In this document: one piece after another, positions 35,336 to 44,529 of the stretch
How the letters are laid out: the number at the start of each line of letters is the position of its first letter
How positions within the stretch are numbered: position 1 is the stretch's first letter
Source: Gracilimonas sediminicola
GTDB taxonomy: Bacteria > Bacteroidota > Rhodothermia > Balneolales > Balneolaceae
NCBI RefSeq assembly: GCF_024320785.1
Contig: NZ_JANDBC010000001.1
Span: forward strand, 769,309-833,308
DNA: 64,000 nt
Direction: 5' to 3'
Program-made: the position numbers and the translations under genes
Notes under the pieces: model-generated
Told to the model about the DNA's origin: nothing
What the model saw: only the letters and a program-made list of their open reading frames with translations
Databases searched by the model: none

Positions 35336-36121
35336 ATGTCTGACTATAATTCAAAACACGAAAAAGTAGCAACGAAACTGCGTGATGAGATCACCGGAAC
35401 GGAATATGAGCCCGGCGACCAGCTTCCATCAGAAAACCGATTATGTGATTACTTTAAGGTGAGCCGGGTTACCGTTCGCCATGCGTTATCTACCCTGGAA
35501 AATGAAGGCCTGATTTACCGAAAACAGGGAGTCGGAGCTTTTGTAAGCGATCAAAAACTGAAAAGTTCGCTGGTTCGTCTTACTGATTTCTCCGAAGACA
35601 TGAGGCAGGCAGGTTTGCAAAGCAGTTCCCGGCTTATTTCCCTCGATCGGGTAGATCCCATTCCCGAAGTAAATGAAGTGCTTCAGCTGCGTCCCGATAT
35701 GAAACTCATCCAAATAAAGCGGGTGAGGCTTGCCAACGGAAAACCGGTAGCCTTCGATATCACATGGCTGCCACCCGGGTATGGACAGCTGTTGTTTGAT
35801 GAAGACCTCACCACCCAAACCATCTATGATGTGTTTGAAGATAAATACGAAATTCTGATACAAGGAGGCAGCTACCGGATCACGGCAACAAATGCCGATG
35901 AATCCATTGCCAAACACCTGAACCTGGACCCGGGAAGTGCTTTATTGGAAATAGACCGGTGTTCTCGTACAACCGGAGATAAAAAAGTGTATTTCCAAAA
36001 AAGATATTACAATCCGGCTCATGTTTCTTACGTGATGGAATTGTACCGAAATGAGGACGAGAACGGTTCCTATAAAGATGGACTACCGTTAAAAGAATTT
36101 TCTCCTGTATTTGCTAAATAG
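35336..36121 (+). CDS. GntR-family transcriptional regulator, HutC/UTRA type
   Basis: A 261-residue regulator with an N-terminal winged helix (about 8-75: YEPGDQLPSENRLCDYFKVSRVTVRHALSTL is the GntR core, split here by the text limit into its start PGDQLPSENRL and end VSRVTVRHALSTL) and a C-terminal UTRA ligand domain (about 95-235: RVRLANGKPVAFDITWLP, SALLEIDRCS). It is divergent from the sulfur operon and upstream of the M16 genes. The likely role is repressing one or both; the effector is unknown, and UTRA domains usually bind small metabolites rather than persulfides. Confidence 0.9.
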   Translation: MSDYNSKHEKVATKLRDEITGTEYEPGDQLPSENRLCDYFKVSRVTVRHALSTLENEGLIYRKQGVGAFVSDQKLKSSLVRLTDFSEDMRQAGLQSSSRLISLDRVDPIPEVNEVLQLRPDMKLIQIKRVRLANGKPVAFDITWLPPGYGQLLFDEDLTTQTIYDVFEDKYEILIQGGSYRITATNADESIAKHLNLDPGSALLEIDRCSRTTGDKKVYFQKRYYNPAHVSYVMELYRNEDENGSYKDGLPLKEFSPVFAK

Positions 36122-36178
36122 TAATGAAAACATCATTTTCCGAGTATCTAATCACTATTCACTAATTGTATTGATCTA

Positions 36179-37702
36179 ATGAAAATAACAGAGAAAATAT
36201 TGGTAACCTCATTGCTGTTGCTCGCCATTTCGTTTTCGGGTGTACAGGCACAGTACCTTGAGGAGTTTGAAGAGAAAGTAACCGAGTTCACCCTCGATAA
36301 CGGACTTACATTTGTTGTCATAGAACGTCCGGTTGCTCCGGTAGTCAGTTTTGCCACCTATGTAAACGTCGGGGGTGCAAACAACCCACTTGGGAATTCC
36401 GGACTTGCTCACGTTTTTGAGCACATGGCTTTTAAAGGAACTCATGAGGTGGGAACCAGCAACTGGAAAAAAGAAAAGAAAGTACTTCAGAAACTGGATG
36501 CTACCTACCAAAAGTGGCTGGAAGAAAAACATTCCATCAATCCTGATTCTACAAGAATTAATAAGCTGTGGAGCGAGTTTGAAGCCCTTCAGGAAGAAGC
36601 CGGACAGTATGTGGTTAACAATGAATTTTCTGAGATTGTGAATCGCAACGGGGGTACGGGAATGAATGCCACTACCAGTGCCGACCGCACCAACTATTTC
36701 TACAGCCTTCCGGAAAACCGAATTGAGCTTTGGTTTAGCCTGGAATCTGATCGCTTTCTGAATCCGGTGTTCCGCGAGTTCTATAAAGAAAAAGAAGTGG
36801 TTCGTGAAGAACGCCGATCAAGTTATGAATCAAGTCCGGTTGGGAAACTATACGAGGCTTTTCTGACCACTGCTTATAAAGCTCACCCCTACGGAACTCC
36901 AAACATCGGCTGGCATTCTGATATCACCGCAACAACGATGGAAGATGCCCGTGAGTTTTATGAGACCTATTATGTACCCAATAACATCACCATTGCCATT
37001 GCCGGTGATGTGGACCCAAATGAAGTTCGGAAACTGGCAAAAACCTATTTTGGGCGGTTGAAGAAAGGCCCTACCCCTCCTCCGATCTTCACCGAAGAAC
37101 CTGAGCAAATTGCAGAAAAAAGATTCACCATCGAGCAACAATCCCAGCCATTTTTGTTATTGGGATACCATACGGTGAACGATCAGCATCCTGATCACAA
37201 TGCCTTAAATCTGCTTAGTAATATTCTTGTGGGCGGAAGGACTTCCAAATTATACAAGCGACTTGTTGAAAAGGAACAGGTTGCTCTTGGCTTCCAAAAC
37301 CTGAATGGGGTTCCGGGAACCAAATATGAGAGTATGTTCGCCCTGTTGGCCGTACCGAACCGCGGATATGACACCGACACTCTCGAAACTGCCATTTACG
37401 AAGAGCTGGAAAAAATCAAAAACGGTGAAATTACGCAGGAAGAACTTGACCGCGTTCGAACCAATGCACGCGCCGGGTTAATTCGTGGACTTGATTCCAA
37501 CTCAGGCCTCGCTGTACGACTTGGACAGGCTCAATCACTGCAAGGCGACTGGAAAAAAGTATTCACCAACCTTGAAGACCTTGAAGCGGTGACGATTGAA
37601 GATATTCAGCGCGTGGCGAAGAAATATTTAGTGAAAGAAAACCGAACGGTAGGTTCCATTGTGAATGCTCTGGCCGGGGAGGTTGCAGATGCGAATCAAT
37701 AA
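36179..37702 (+). CDS. M16 zinc metallopeptidase, catalytic subunit
   Basis: A 507-residue secreted peptidase of the pitrilysin/processing-peptidase family. Residues 1-25 form a signal peptide ending VQAQ. The inverted zinc motif HxxEH is H78-V-F-E81-H82, and the distal Glu ligand is in the ELWFSLESDRF segment about 75 residues on. Two M16 halves are present. The inactive partner gene overlaps or follows directly, so the two probably make a periplasmic heterodimer that degrades peptides. Confidence 0.92.
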   Translation: MKITEKILVTSLLLLAISFSGVQAQYLEEFEEKVTEFTLDNGLTFVVIERPVAPVVSFATYVNVGGANNPLGNSGLAHVFEHMAFKGTHEVGTSNWKKEKKVLQKLDATYQKWLEEKHSINPDSTRINKLWSEFEALQEEAGQYVVNNEFSEIVNRNGGTGMNATTSADRTNYFYSLPENRIELWFSLESDRFLNPVFREFYKEKEVVREERRSSYESSPVGKLYEAFLTTAYKAHPYGTPNIGWHSDITATTMEDAREFYETYYVPNNITIAIAGDVDPNEVRKLAKTYFGRLKKGPTPPPIFTEEPEQIAEKRFTIEQQSQPFLLLGYHTVNDQHPDHNALNLLSNILVGGRTSKLYKRLVEKEQVALGFQNLNGVPGTKYESMFALLAVPNRGYDTDTLETAIYEELEKIKNGEITQEELDRVRTNARAGLIRGLDSNSGLAVRLGQAQSLQGDWKKVFTNLEDLEAVTIEDIQRVAKKYLVKENRTVGSIVNALAGEVADANQ

Positions 37703-37733
37703 CAGAATTTTTAAAAGAATGGATGCTGGAAAA

Positions 37734-39818
37734 ATGATTACAACTATGAAAAGATTAAGTCTTTTGTGCCTCGCGTTAGCACTCACAAGTTCTGCGCTTT
37801 TTGCACAAAAGAAGTACGATGAGATCAAATACCCGGAGCTGAACAGCTTTCAGGTTCCTGAGGTAGAAACTTCCACGGCCGATAATGGCATCACCTACTA
37901 TTTACTGGAAGACACCGAGCTTCCTCTAATCGAGCTGCGAGTGAATATTAAAACCGGGGGCGTTTTAGTGTCTGCCGAAAAAGAAGGCCTGGCTTCCATT
38001 ACCGGAACCGTTATCCGATCAGGAGGAACACAGTCTATCCCTGCCGATTCCCTCAACGTACTGCTTGAAAACAAAGCAGCGAGTATGGAAACGGGTATTG
38101 GGTTTACATCCGGCAGTGCCTGGATGAATGTGTTGGCAGAAGATTTTGATGAATTGCTTCCCATATTCATCGACCTGCTTACCAACCCGGCTTTTCCGGA
38201 TGACAAGATTGAGCTTGCAAAAACTCAGACCAAAAGCAGCATTTCACGCCGAAATGATAACTCGCAAAGTGTAGGCGTTCGCGAATTTCAGAAGCTGATT
38301 TATGGTCCTGAATCGGTGTATGCCCGAACTACGGAATATGAAACCATCGACAACATAACCCGGGAAGACATCGTCAATTTCCATAAAGATCATTTTGTAT
38401 CTGAGAATATGATGATTGGTGTGGTTGGTGATTTCGATGCTTCCGAAATGAAGCAAAAACTGGAAGAAGCTTTTAGCAACATTCCTTCCGGTGGAGAAAC
38501 CTCACTCAACTTCCCTGAAGTTGATTATGAGCCACAAAGCACTATCAACTTTGCTCACAAGTCGGATGTAAACCAGAGTTTCATCCTGATGGGCCACCTG
38601 GGTGGTATGCGCGACAATCCTGATTATCCGCAAATTCAGGTAATGAACCGTGTACTTAGTGGTGGTTTTTCCGGCCGGTTGATGCAGGTTATCCGAACTG
38701 AAATGGGGCTCGCCTATTCGGCCTTTGGTCAATACAGCATGAACTCCTTCTACCCCGGATTTTTCTTTGCCGGTGTATCTACCAAGAGCTCTACAACCGC
38801 TGAAGCCATCGAAGCAGTCATCGAGCAAATTCGCCGTCTTCAGAATGAACCCATCACCAAAAAAGAATTGCAGGATACCAAAGATCAAATCCTGAACTCA
38901 TCGGTGTTTGAGTACGACAGCTATGAGGAAGTGCTCAGCCAGCAGATGTCGTATGATTACCGTGGCCTGCCCGGGGATGCTTTTGATCAATACATTGAAG
39001 GCGTAAAGAACACAACCATTGAAGATGTTCAGCGCGTTGCCAAAGAATACTTAAATCCTGATTACCTGCAAATCATGGTGGTTGGCAACAAAGATGAAAT
39101 AGGAGATCAGCTGCAGCAATTCGGAGATGTAAATGAAGTTGATATTACCATTCCGGAGCCGGGTTCAGACGAACCGGTGGTTGACGGTGATGCAACCAAA
39201 GGAAAAGAATGGCTCGAAAAAATGGCGAATGCCCTGATAGAACCGGGCAGCGATGTGGTTGCCGTTCAGGAAAAATCGGTAATCACGCAGAAGACACCCA
39301 TGGGTGATATGGACATCCAAAACTCGTCCGTCACCAACTTCGCGGATTACTCCACCGAACGAAACCTTACAACACCACAGGGTCAAATGACCATGAGCTT
39401 CAAAGACGGAGGCGGAACCATGCAGATGGGCGGCCAGCAGCGTCAGCTGCCTCCACAAATGGCTAAGCCTATGCTGAATGAAATGAAGCGTAATTACCTC
39501 TCCATTGCCATCAACCATGAGGATATTCAGGCTGAATACCTTGGTGATGAAACCGCTGACGGAGAAGACTATGCGGTGGTTAGAATGACCAACGATCAGG
39601 TTAAGGTAACTTACCTGCTGGACCAGGAAACCGGTCTCCCTCATATGAGTCGTTATACCGAGATGAATCCACAAACCGGACAGCGACAGGAAGCTAAAAG
39701 CGTGTATTCTGACTGGAACGAAGCCGGCGGGGTTATGTATGCGTATTCCGTCGTCACCTATGTTGACGAGCAGGTAGCTGCAGAGCTGACGGTTGAAAGT
39801 CACTCTATTCCTGAATAG
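37734..39818 (+). CDS. M16 family protein, non-catalytic partner with C-terminal extension
   Basis: A 694-residue secreted M16 homologue. The signal peptide is MITTMKRLSLLCLALALTSSALFA from ATG 37734 (ATGs at 37719 and 37746 are alternatives). Where the catalytic HxxEH should be, the sequence reads GLASITGTVIRSGGT, so zinc is not bound and the protein must be the structural partner of the preceding peptidase. After two M16 halves (to about residue 455) there is an extra region of about 200 residues, rich in Met/Gln/Gly near MQMGGQQRQ, resembling an outer-membrane lipoprotein-carrier-like sheet. Function of that tail is unknown. Confidence 0.88.
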   Translation: MITTMKRLSLLCLALALTSSALFAQKKYDEIKYPELNSFQVPEVETSTADNGITYYLLEDTELPLIELRVNIKTGGVLVSAEKEGLASITGTVIRSGGTQSIPADSLNVLLENKAASMETGIGFTSGSAWMNVLAEDFDELLPIFIDLLTNPAFPDDKIELAKTQTKSSISRRNDNSQSVGVREFQKLIYGPESVYARTTEYETIDNITREDIVNFHKDHFVSENMMIGVVGDFDASEMKQKLEEAFSNIPSGGETSLNFPEVDYEPQSTINFAHKSDVNQSFILMGHLGGMRDNPDYPQIQVMNRVLSGGFSGRLMQVIRTEMGLAYSAFGQYSMNSFYPGFFFAGVSTKSSTTAEAIEAVIEQIRRLQNEPITKKELQDTKDQILNSSVFEYDSYEEVLSQQMSYDYRGLPGDAFDQYIEGVKNTTIEDVQRVAKEYLNPDYLQIMVVGNKDEIGDQLQQFGDVNEVDITIPEPGSDEPVVDGDATKGKEWLEKMANALIEPGSDVVAVQEKSVITQKTPMGDMDIQNSSVTNFADYSTERNLTTPQGQMTMSFKDGGGTMQMGGQQRQLPPQMAKPMLNEMKRNYLSIAINHEDIQAEYLGDETADGEDYAVVRMTNDQVKVTYLLDQETGLPHMSRYTEMNPQTGQRQEAKSVYSDWNEAGGVMYAYSVVTYVDEQVAAELTVESHSIPE

Positions 39819-39840
39819 TCGCTTTCACTGACTAATTTCA

Positions 39841-39876
39841 ATCCCGCATTTCTTAATTGAGATGCGGGATTTTTTT
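39841..39876 (+). terminator. intrinsic terminator after the M16 pair
   Basis: ATCCCGCAT (39841-39849) / ATGCGGGAT (39862-39870) stem with a 12-base loop and TTTTTT tail. Clean factor-independent terminator. Confidence 0.9.
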
Positions 39877-39920
39877 AGCTATATACAATTGGTTGTTAAA
39901 ATTTATAGAGGAGATACATC

Positions 39921-40445
39921 ATGTCAGCCTGGGATAATGAATACCCTTCAAGTTCAGAGTATGCGCATTACTATGCAGGCTACGTTTCTCACGTTCCCAA
40001 GGGGAACATCATCGAAACGCTGAATACTCAAATGCATGAGATGTACACCTTTATCAATGCCATACCCGGGGATAAAGCTTTCCATGCATACGCTGAAGGC
40101 AAATGGACGGTAAAGCAGGTAATCGGCCACATATTAGAAACCGAACGGGTGTTTAGTTATCGCGGGCTGGCCTTTTCCCGCCGAGACCCAAATCCGCTTC
40201 CCTCCATGGAGCAGGATGATTACGTGAAGTATTCCAATTACAACAGCCGGACCATCCACAACCTCGCGAATGAATATTTAGCCGTCCGCATTTCCACCAT
40301 TCACCTTTTCCAGAACATGACCAAAGAGATGATTTCCCTGAAAGGCACTGCCAGCGGTGTGGAGTTTACGGTCCGTTCTATCCCTTTCATCATTGCCGGC
40401 CACGAGCTGCATCATAAAGAGATTATTCGGGAGAAGTATTTGTAA
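39921..40445 (+). CDS. DinB-family four-helix metalloprotein
   Basis: A 174-residue DinB/YfiT-like protein. The three metal His are visible in VIGHILETE, and GHELHHKEI near the C-terminus. A GAGGAG ribosome-binding site precedes the ATG. DinB-like proteins include bacillithiol- or mycothiol-dependent transferases and uncharacterised stress proteins. No function can be assigned from context; it stands between the M16 genes and an esterase-like gene. Confidence 0.85.
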   Translation: MSAWDNEYPSSSEYAHYYAGYVSHVPKGNIIETLNTQMHEMYTFINAIPGDKAFHAYAEGKWTVKQVIGHILETERVFSYRGLAFSRRDPNPLPSMEQDDYVKYSNYNSRTIHNLANEYLAVRISTIHLFQNMTKEMISLKGTASGVEFTVRSIPFIIAGHELHHKEIIREKYL

Positions 40446-40536
40446 GTAACCTTACTGTTACTCCACCGTAATCATGATCAATCTGCCTGTTCGGGCGTGT
40501 ATTAAAATAGCGGTAAACTATAAAACGCATATAATC

Positions 40537-41826
40537 ATGATTACCAGAAGCGTACTATTTTCGGGATCCCTTTTACTAATCGTTATTCTAATTGGGTGTA
40601 GCACCTCTTCTAACAAACCAAGCGAAGAAGAAATCAGAGTCGAGTATTTAGTCAATAATACATCAGACATTTCAATCGATCCTAATAATAAAGACTATGC
40701 TGATCTGGAAATACTTGGCAATTCAATCGGTGATGCAAGAGTTGTAACGCTTGGGGAAGCAACTCATGGTGAAGGGAATATTTTTGAAGCCAAAACGCGG
40801 GTAGCCGAATATCTGATTGAAGAAAAAGGTTTTGAAGTACTGGTTTTTGAATCTCCGCTATATGATATTCACCGGGCCATACAAAACATTGAACAGGGAG
40901 AAAACGCTGAGGACAATCTGAAAAATTCGATTTACTCAATTTGGACGAACGCCAATGAGTTTGCCCCAATGATCGAACTACTTAAGGATAAAATTTCAAC
41001 CGGCTCATTAATTATTGAAGGCATGGATTCTGATTTCTTTTCCTTAGCCCCATTGTCTTTGGTAGATGATCTAAAATCTGCTCTTTCCAACAGCTCTATA
41101 GATTTTCAAAGTAGTAATTGGCAAACATTTGAAGACCTTCTTCAGAACTTAGTTGAATATAAATGGCAACAGACAGCTATAACCGAAGCTGAGAAAGCTA
41201 TATTCGATGACGTACTTCAAGATATCAAATCCGAAGAAATAGACCTGTTCTGGGAGCAGATGATTTTGAGTATTGAAAATGAAGCAGAACGCAGGTGGAT
41301 TGCCAAAAACGGGGGACCCTCCAATTCAACCGGAGGATTAAGGGACCTGCAAATGGGCGAGAACCTGATCTGGATAGCTGAAGAATTACATCCTTCGAAG
41401 AAAATCATTGTTTGGGCTGCAAATGTACACCTTGCACGAGATATGAGTGATATTGTAGCACCTGAAGACCCGGATTTCTCTTTTGCCGATTTTGAAACAG
41501 CGGGAAAAGTAGCCGGACAGTATTTTGAGGATGAGCTATTCACTATAAACTTTACCGGACTAACCGGAAACTGGGCTCGTTGGTTTGATTCAAATCCCTC
41601 TCCGGTAACCTTATCATCAACCGGCAGTATAGAGTACCTGCTTGGTGAAACCGGCAGAGATCATACATTTATTAATCTCAGAGACCTTTCTGACGAAGGT
41701 AATTGGCTTAGCCAGCGCCTTCTCGCCAAGCCATTCGGTTATGTTGAACTTGAAGCCAATTGGCCTGAAGTAACAGATGCGTTTTTCTTCGTTAAAACGA
41801 TTACGCCGGTATCCGGGAATGAATAA
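40537..41826 (+). CDS. erythromycin-esterase-family lipoprotein
   Basis: A 429-residue protein of the EreA/EreB superfamily. The start at 40537 gives a lipoprotein signal with lipobox LIGC (C21), better than the in-frame ATG 63 bases earlier. Active-site blocks are VVTLGEATHGEGNIFE (Glu/His) and VWAANVHLARDM (distal His), plus VLVFESPLYD. Most chromosomal members do not act on macrolides and have unknown substrates, so resistance should not be inferred. It is expressed on the envelope face. Confidence 0.85.
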   Translation: MITRSVLFSGSLLLIVILIGCSTSSNKPSEEEIRVEYLVNNTSDISIDPNNKDYADLEILGNSIGDARVVTLGEATHGEGNIFEAKTRVAEYLIEEKGFEVLVFESPLYDIHRAIQNIEQGENAEDNLKNSIYSIWTNANEFAPMIELLKDKISTGSLIIEGMDSDFFSLAPLSLVDDLKSALSNSSIDFQSSNWQTFEDLLQNLVEYKWQQTAITEAEKAIFDDVLQDIKSEEIDLFWEQMILSIENEAERRWIAKNGGPSNSTGGLRDLQMGENLIWIAEELHPSKKIIVWAANVHLARDMSDIVAPEDPDFSFADFETAGKVAGQYFEDELFTINFTGLTGNWARWFDSNPSPVTLSSTGSIEYLLGETGRDHTFINLRDLSDEGNWLSQRLLAKPFGYVELEANWPEVTDAFFFVKTITPVSGNE

Positions 41827-42029
41827 GCACAACAGGAAATGCAAGAAATTCCTCTAACTACCCTCCGCCAAAAGCTTTAAATAATATTGTGTGAATTTAT
41901 TTCTTCCCTTTATCCTCATCACAGAGCAGAGCGGCGGAACGAGAACAAGTTGCATTCAGCTATCAATATAAAACAGCAGCCAACCGCATAATCTGTGTTC
42001 TAATAGTAATGAGATAGAAACCCTGCTGC

Positions 42030-43067
42030 TTAAACCGCTTCCGCCTTCTCCGTTCGGCGTTTCTTGCTCGATATTCCCTCACCTATTCCAGCGTATAGTA
42101 CTTTTTGGACCAACTCATCCTCATCCGAAATTTCAGGCAGATTCAAAGCCAATCCCTCATCGATCCAACGGGATAAAGTTTGTGGGAAGTGCTGATTTAT
42201 ATGATAAACCACCGTTCCTCCCAGCCGGGTAAGAGCTTCGGCATTGCACAGCTGCTCGTATTGGTTTTTGATGGGAATGGTGAGCAGCTTCTTTCCCAGT
42301 AACATAGCTTCAGCAGTGGTTTCAAATCCGGTAGCAGATACGATCCCCAAGCAGCTTTCAATACTCTCCAGAAAAGTTTCTTTCCCAACCGGATATACTT
42401 TCACATTCCCTTTCGTGTAAATCTCCTCACAATCTGGAGAAAAGACATGCCATTGCACTTTCGGAACCTGATTGAATATGCTGCACAAGCTTTGGTGATC
42501 GAAGGCAGGCAGGTAAACAGTAATATGATTCCCCTGTACAGGGTTCAAATTCCGGATTTGTCGGCGAATGATGGGTGGTTCAATAAAGTCATCGTATCGC
42601 AGGTAATGAGAACCTACCGCTGCCGTACAAGGAGCAAAGTGCTTCATCACCTGCTCGGCCACAATCGATTTCTTAACGGGACGCGGAGCTTTACCTGACA
42701 AAAATGAAGCCTGATGACTGATGGCTACGCAGGGAATTCCGGCTCCATTAGCTGCCCATGCCGACACCGGTTCAAAGTCATTCACCACAAAATCGTACTC
42801 TTCAATCGGGATAGCCTGCATATCCTGTATAAACTTGATAGGATGAAGATTTAGCGCTGTTTCCAGCATATCCACGCTCCCGTTATTGTCATAAGCCAGG
42901 CTGAGTCCGCGGGCTTTGTAGGTAATCTCTCCGTCAATATTCATCTTGTAATTATAACCGCTGACCAGCACATCCACCTCCGCATGTTCTCTAAGTTTAG
43001 GCAACACCACCCGTGCCCGACTTATATGCCCGTGCCCTGTACCCTGAATACCATAAAGTATTTTCAT
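42030..43067 (-). CDS. MurG-like glycosyltransferase (MJ1255/VC2487 type)
   Basis: A 345-residue GT-B-fold protein. The N-terminus MKILYGIQGTGHGHISRARV has the glycine-rich loop of MurG-like enzymes, and the C-terminal half carries SATGFETTAEAMLLGKKLLTIPIKNQYEQ, the nucleotide-sugar pocket. It belongs to the poorly characterised group first seen as MJ1255/VC2487. The gene overlaps the metallophosphoesterase stop by four bases, so the two act in one pathway, perhaps a glycolipid. Confidence 0.85.
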   Translation of the reverse strand: MKILYGIQGTGHGHISRARVVLPKLREHAEVDVLVSGYNYKMNIDGEITYKARGLSLAYDNNGSVDMLETALNLHPIKFIQDMQAIPIEEYDFVVNDFEPVSAWAANGAGIPCVAISHQASFLSGKAPRPVKKSIVAEQVMKHFAPCTAAVGSHYLRYDDFIEPPIIRRQIRNLNPVQGNHITVYLPAFDHQSLCSIFNQVPKVQWHVFSPDCEEIYTKGNVKVYPVGKETFLESIESCLGIVSATGFETTAEAMLLGKKLLTIPIKNQYEQLCNAEALTRLGGTVVYHINQHFPQTLSRWIDEGLALNLPEISDEDELVQKVLYAGIGEGISSKKRRTEKAEAV

Positions 43068-43879
43068 CCAATCATCAGTTTTTTATTAAGCGTATGGCTC
43101 TTCATAAGCTGGTTAATCCTTGGGTTCTCTTGTAAAACCGTATCTTCGGAATAGCGATACAGGTTCCATTCTCCTCCGTCATATTCAAGGCAAGTCAGGT
43201 TTTCCACCCAGTCTCCGGAATTGAGATAAATCACCGACCCTTTCTCATTTTCATACCCGCGTATTTTGGGCTGATGGATATGCCCGCATACCACGTAATC
43301 GTACCCTTCATCAATGGCCAGCTCCATCGCCGTCACTTCAAAGTCATCGATAAAATTGACGGCTGTCTTTACCCCATCTTTAATTTTTTTGGATAATGAG
43401 AACTTCCCATATCCCATTTTCTGAGATATCCAGTTCATCCAGCGGTTTATCAGGATCAACATTTCATATCCTTGTCCGCCCAGCCTGGCAATCCACTTAC
43501 TGTGTTTCATGGTCACATCAAAAATATCCCCGTGGAAAAACCAGACCTTCTCCCCGTTCAACTCAAGCACCAGTTTGTCCCTAATAAACAGCGGACCCAA
43601 CTGCAGGCTGGAGACTTTTCGTAAGGTTTCGTCATGATTGCCCGTCAGGTAATAGATATCCACTCCGTTGGTCATCATGGTGATAAGCATTCGGATGACG
43701 TGCATGTGGGATTCCGGCCAGTAATATTTCCGGAAGTTCCACATATCCACAAAGTCCCCATTTAGAATGACTCGCTTGGGATCGATGGAATTCAGATATT
43801 GGGCCAGTTCGACAGCATGACAGCCAATGGTTCCGAGGTGAACATCAGATATTACAACGGTATCGATTGATCTTTTCAT
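43064..43879 (-). CDS. LpxH-like metallophosphoesterase
   Basis: A 271-residue calcineurin-like phosphoesterase. The metal-binding blocks are SDVHLG, GDFVDMW, GNHDE and CGHIHQP, the spacing of UDP-2,3-diacylglucosamine diphosphatases. A hydrophobic-aromatic helical insert (about 60-130) fits membrane-associated substrates. It is likely a homologue rather than the main LpxH, since it is coupled (ATGA overlap) to a MurG-like glycosyltransferase. The substrate is probably a pyrophosphate-linked lipid or nucleotide sugar. Confidence 0.82.
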   Translation of the reverse strand: MKRSIDTVVISDVHLGTIGCHAVELAQYLNSIDPKRVILNGDFVDMWNFRKYYWPESHMHVIRMLITMMTNGVDIYYLTGNHDETLRKVSSLQLGPLFIRDKLVLELNGEKVWFFHGDIFDVTMKHSKWIARLGGQGYEMLILINRWMNWISQKMGYGKFSLSKKIKDGVKTAVNFIDDFEVTAMELAIDEGYDYVVCGHIHQPKIRGYENEKGSVIYLNSGDWVENLTCLEYDGGEWNLYRYSEDTVLQENPRINQLMKSHTLNKKLMIG

Positions 43880-43983
43880 AGTCTGAGATGATTATTTGAG
43901 ACAAAGATCGCCGGCCTATGTTATCATGGGTTATCCCAAGTGTTATGAATTGATTAGATGATTGTTATGGAATTATGAATCTT

Positions 43984-44044
43984 AAATTTTAAATGCTAAA
44001 TGTTAAGTTCATTCAAGAACGAGACATACTGCCATTTAAAATTT
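43984..44044. repeat. AT-rich inverted repeat in front of the OsmC gene
   Basis: AAATTTTAAATG (43984-43995) is matched perfectly by CATTTAAAATTT (44033-44044), with extra weaker pairing outside and inside (CTAAATGTTAAG / ATTTAACATTT). The element lies 25 bases before the OsmC start and resembles in layout the repeat at 3554-3721, an inverted pair around a central unique segment. Confidence 0.55.
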
Positions 44045-44070
44045 AACATTCATCATTTAACATTTCTGAA

Positions 44071-44520
44071 ATGAGTGAAGAAAACGCAAAGAAGATTTTA
44101 CACGTCCACCTGCCCGAAAATGAAAAGTTTAAAACTACACTTACAGCGGGAAAGCATGAACTCCTCGCCGACGAGCCGGAACATGTAGATGGAGGCGAAG
44201 ATCAGGGCCCCGATCCGTATGATTACCTCTTGATGGGGTTAGGATCATGCACACTTATGACGGTGAAAATGTATGCCGAACGAAAAGGCTGGCCGGTGAA
44301 AGATTTGTATCTGGAACTTCGCCACAACAAACGCCACGACGAAGACTGCCAGAATTGTGAAGACCCCAAAAGTAAGATCGACGTCATCGAAAAAGAGCTG
44401 ATTGTTAAAGGAGATTTAAGCCAGGAACAGCTCGATAAACTTCTGGACATCTCCAGGAAATGCCCGGTTCATCGTACGCTTGAGGCCGACATCCGAATTA
44501 AAAGCTCCGTAACTGAATAA
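44071..44520 (+). CDS. OsmC/Ohr-family peroxide reductase
   Basis: A 149-residue OsmC-fold protein that reduces organic hydroperoxides through two cysteines. The peroxidatic Cys is in GLGSCTLMTVKMYAERKGW, the resolving Cys in RKCPVHRTLEADI. An extra pair, CQNCEDPKS, occurs in a loop near residue 91 and could bind metal. The GPDPYDYLLMGL block is typical. It is followed nine bases on by the DUF1684 gene in one operon. Confidence 0.9.
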   Translation: MSEENAKKILHVHLPENEKFKTTLTAGKHELLADEPEHVDGGEDQGPDPYDYLLMGLGSCTLMTVKMYAERKGWPVKDLYLELRHNKRHDEDCQNCEDPKSKIDVIEKELIVKGDLSQEQLDKLLDISRKCPVHRTLEADIRIKSSVTE

Positions 44521-44529
44521 ATCCTTCCT

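Noticed and set aside
39165-39803. 212-codon minus-strand open frame
   Set aside because: It lies entirely inside the second M16 gene on the opposite strand, has no plausible family and matches the antisense shadow pattern.
40537-41826. macrolide resistance gene
   Set aside because: It belongs to the erythromycin-esterase superfamily but is a chromosomal lipoprotein with no mobile context; most such members do not act on macrolides.
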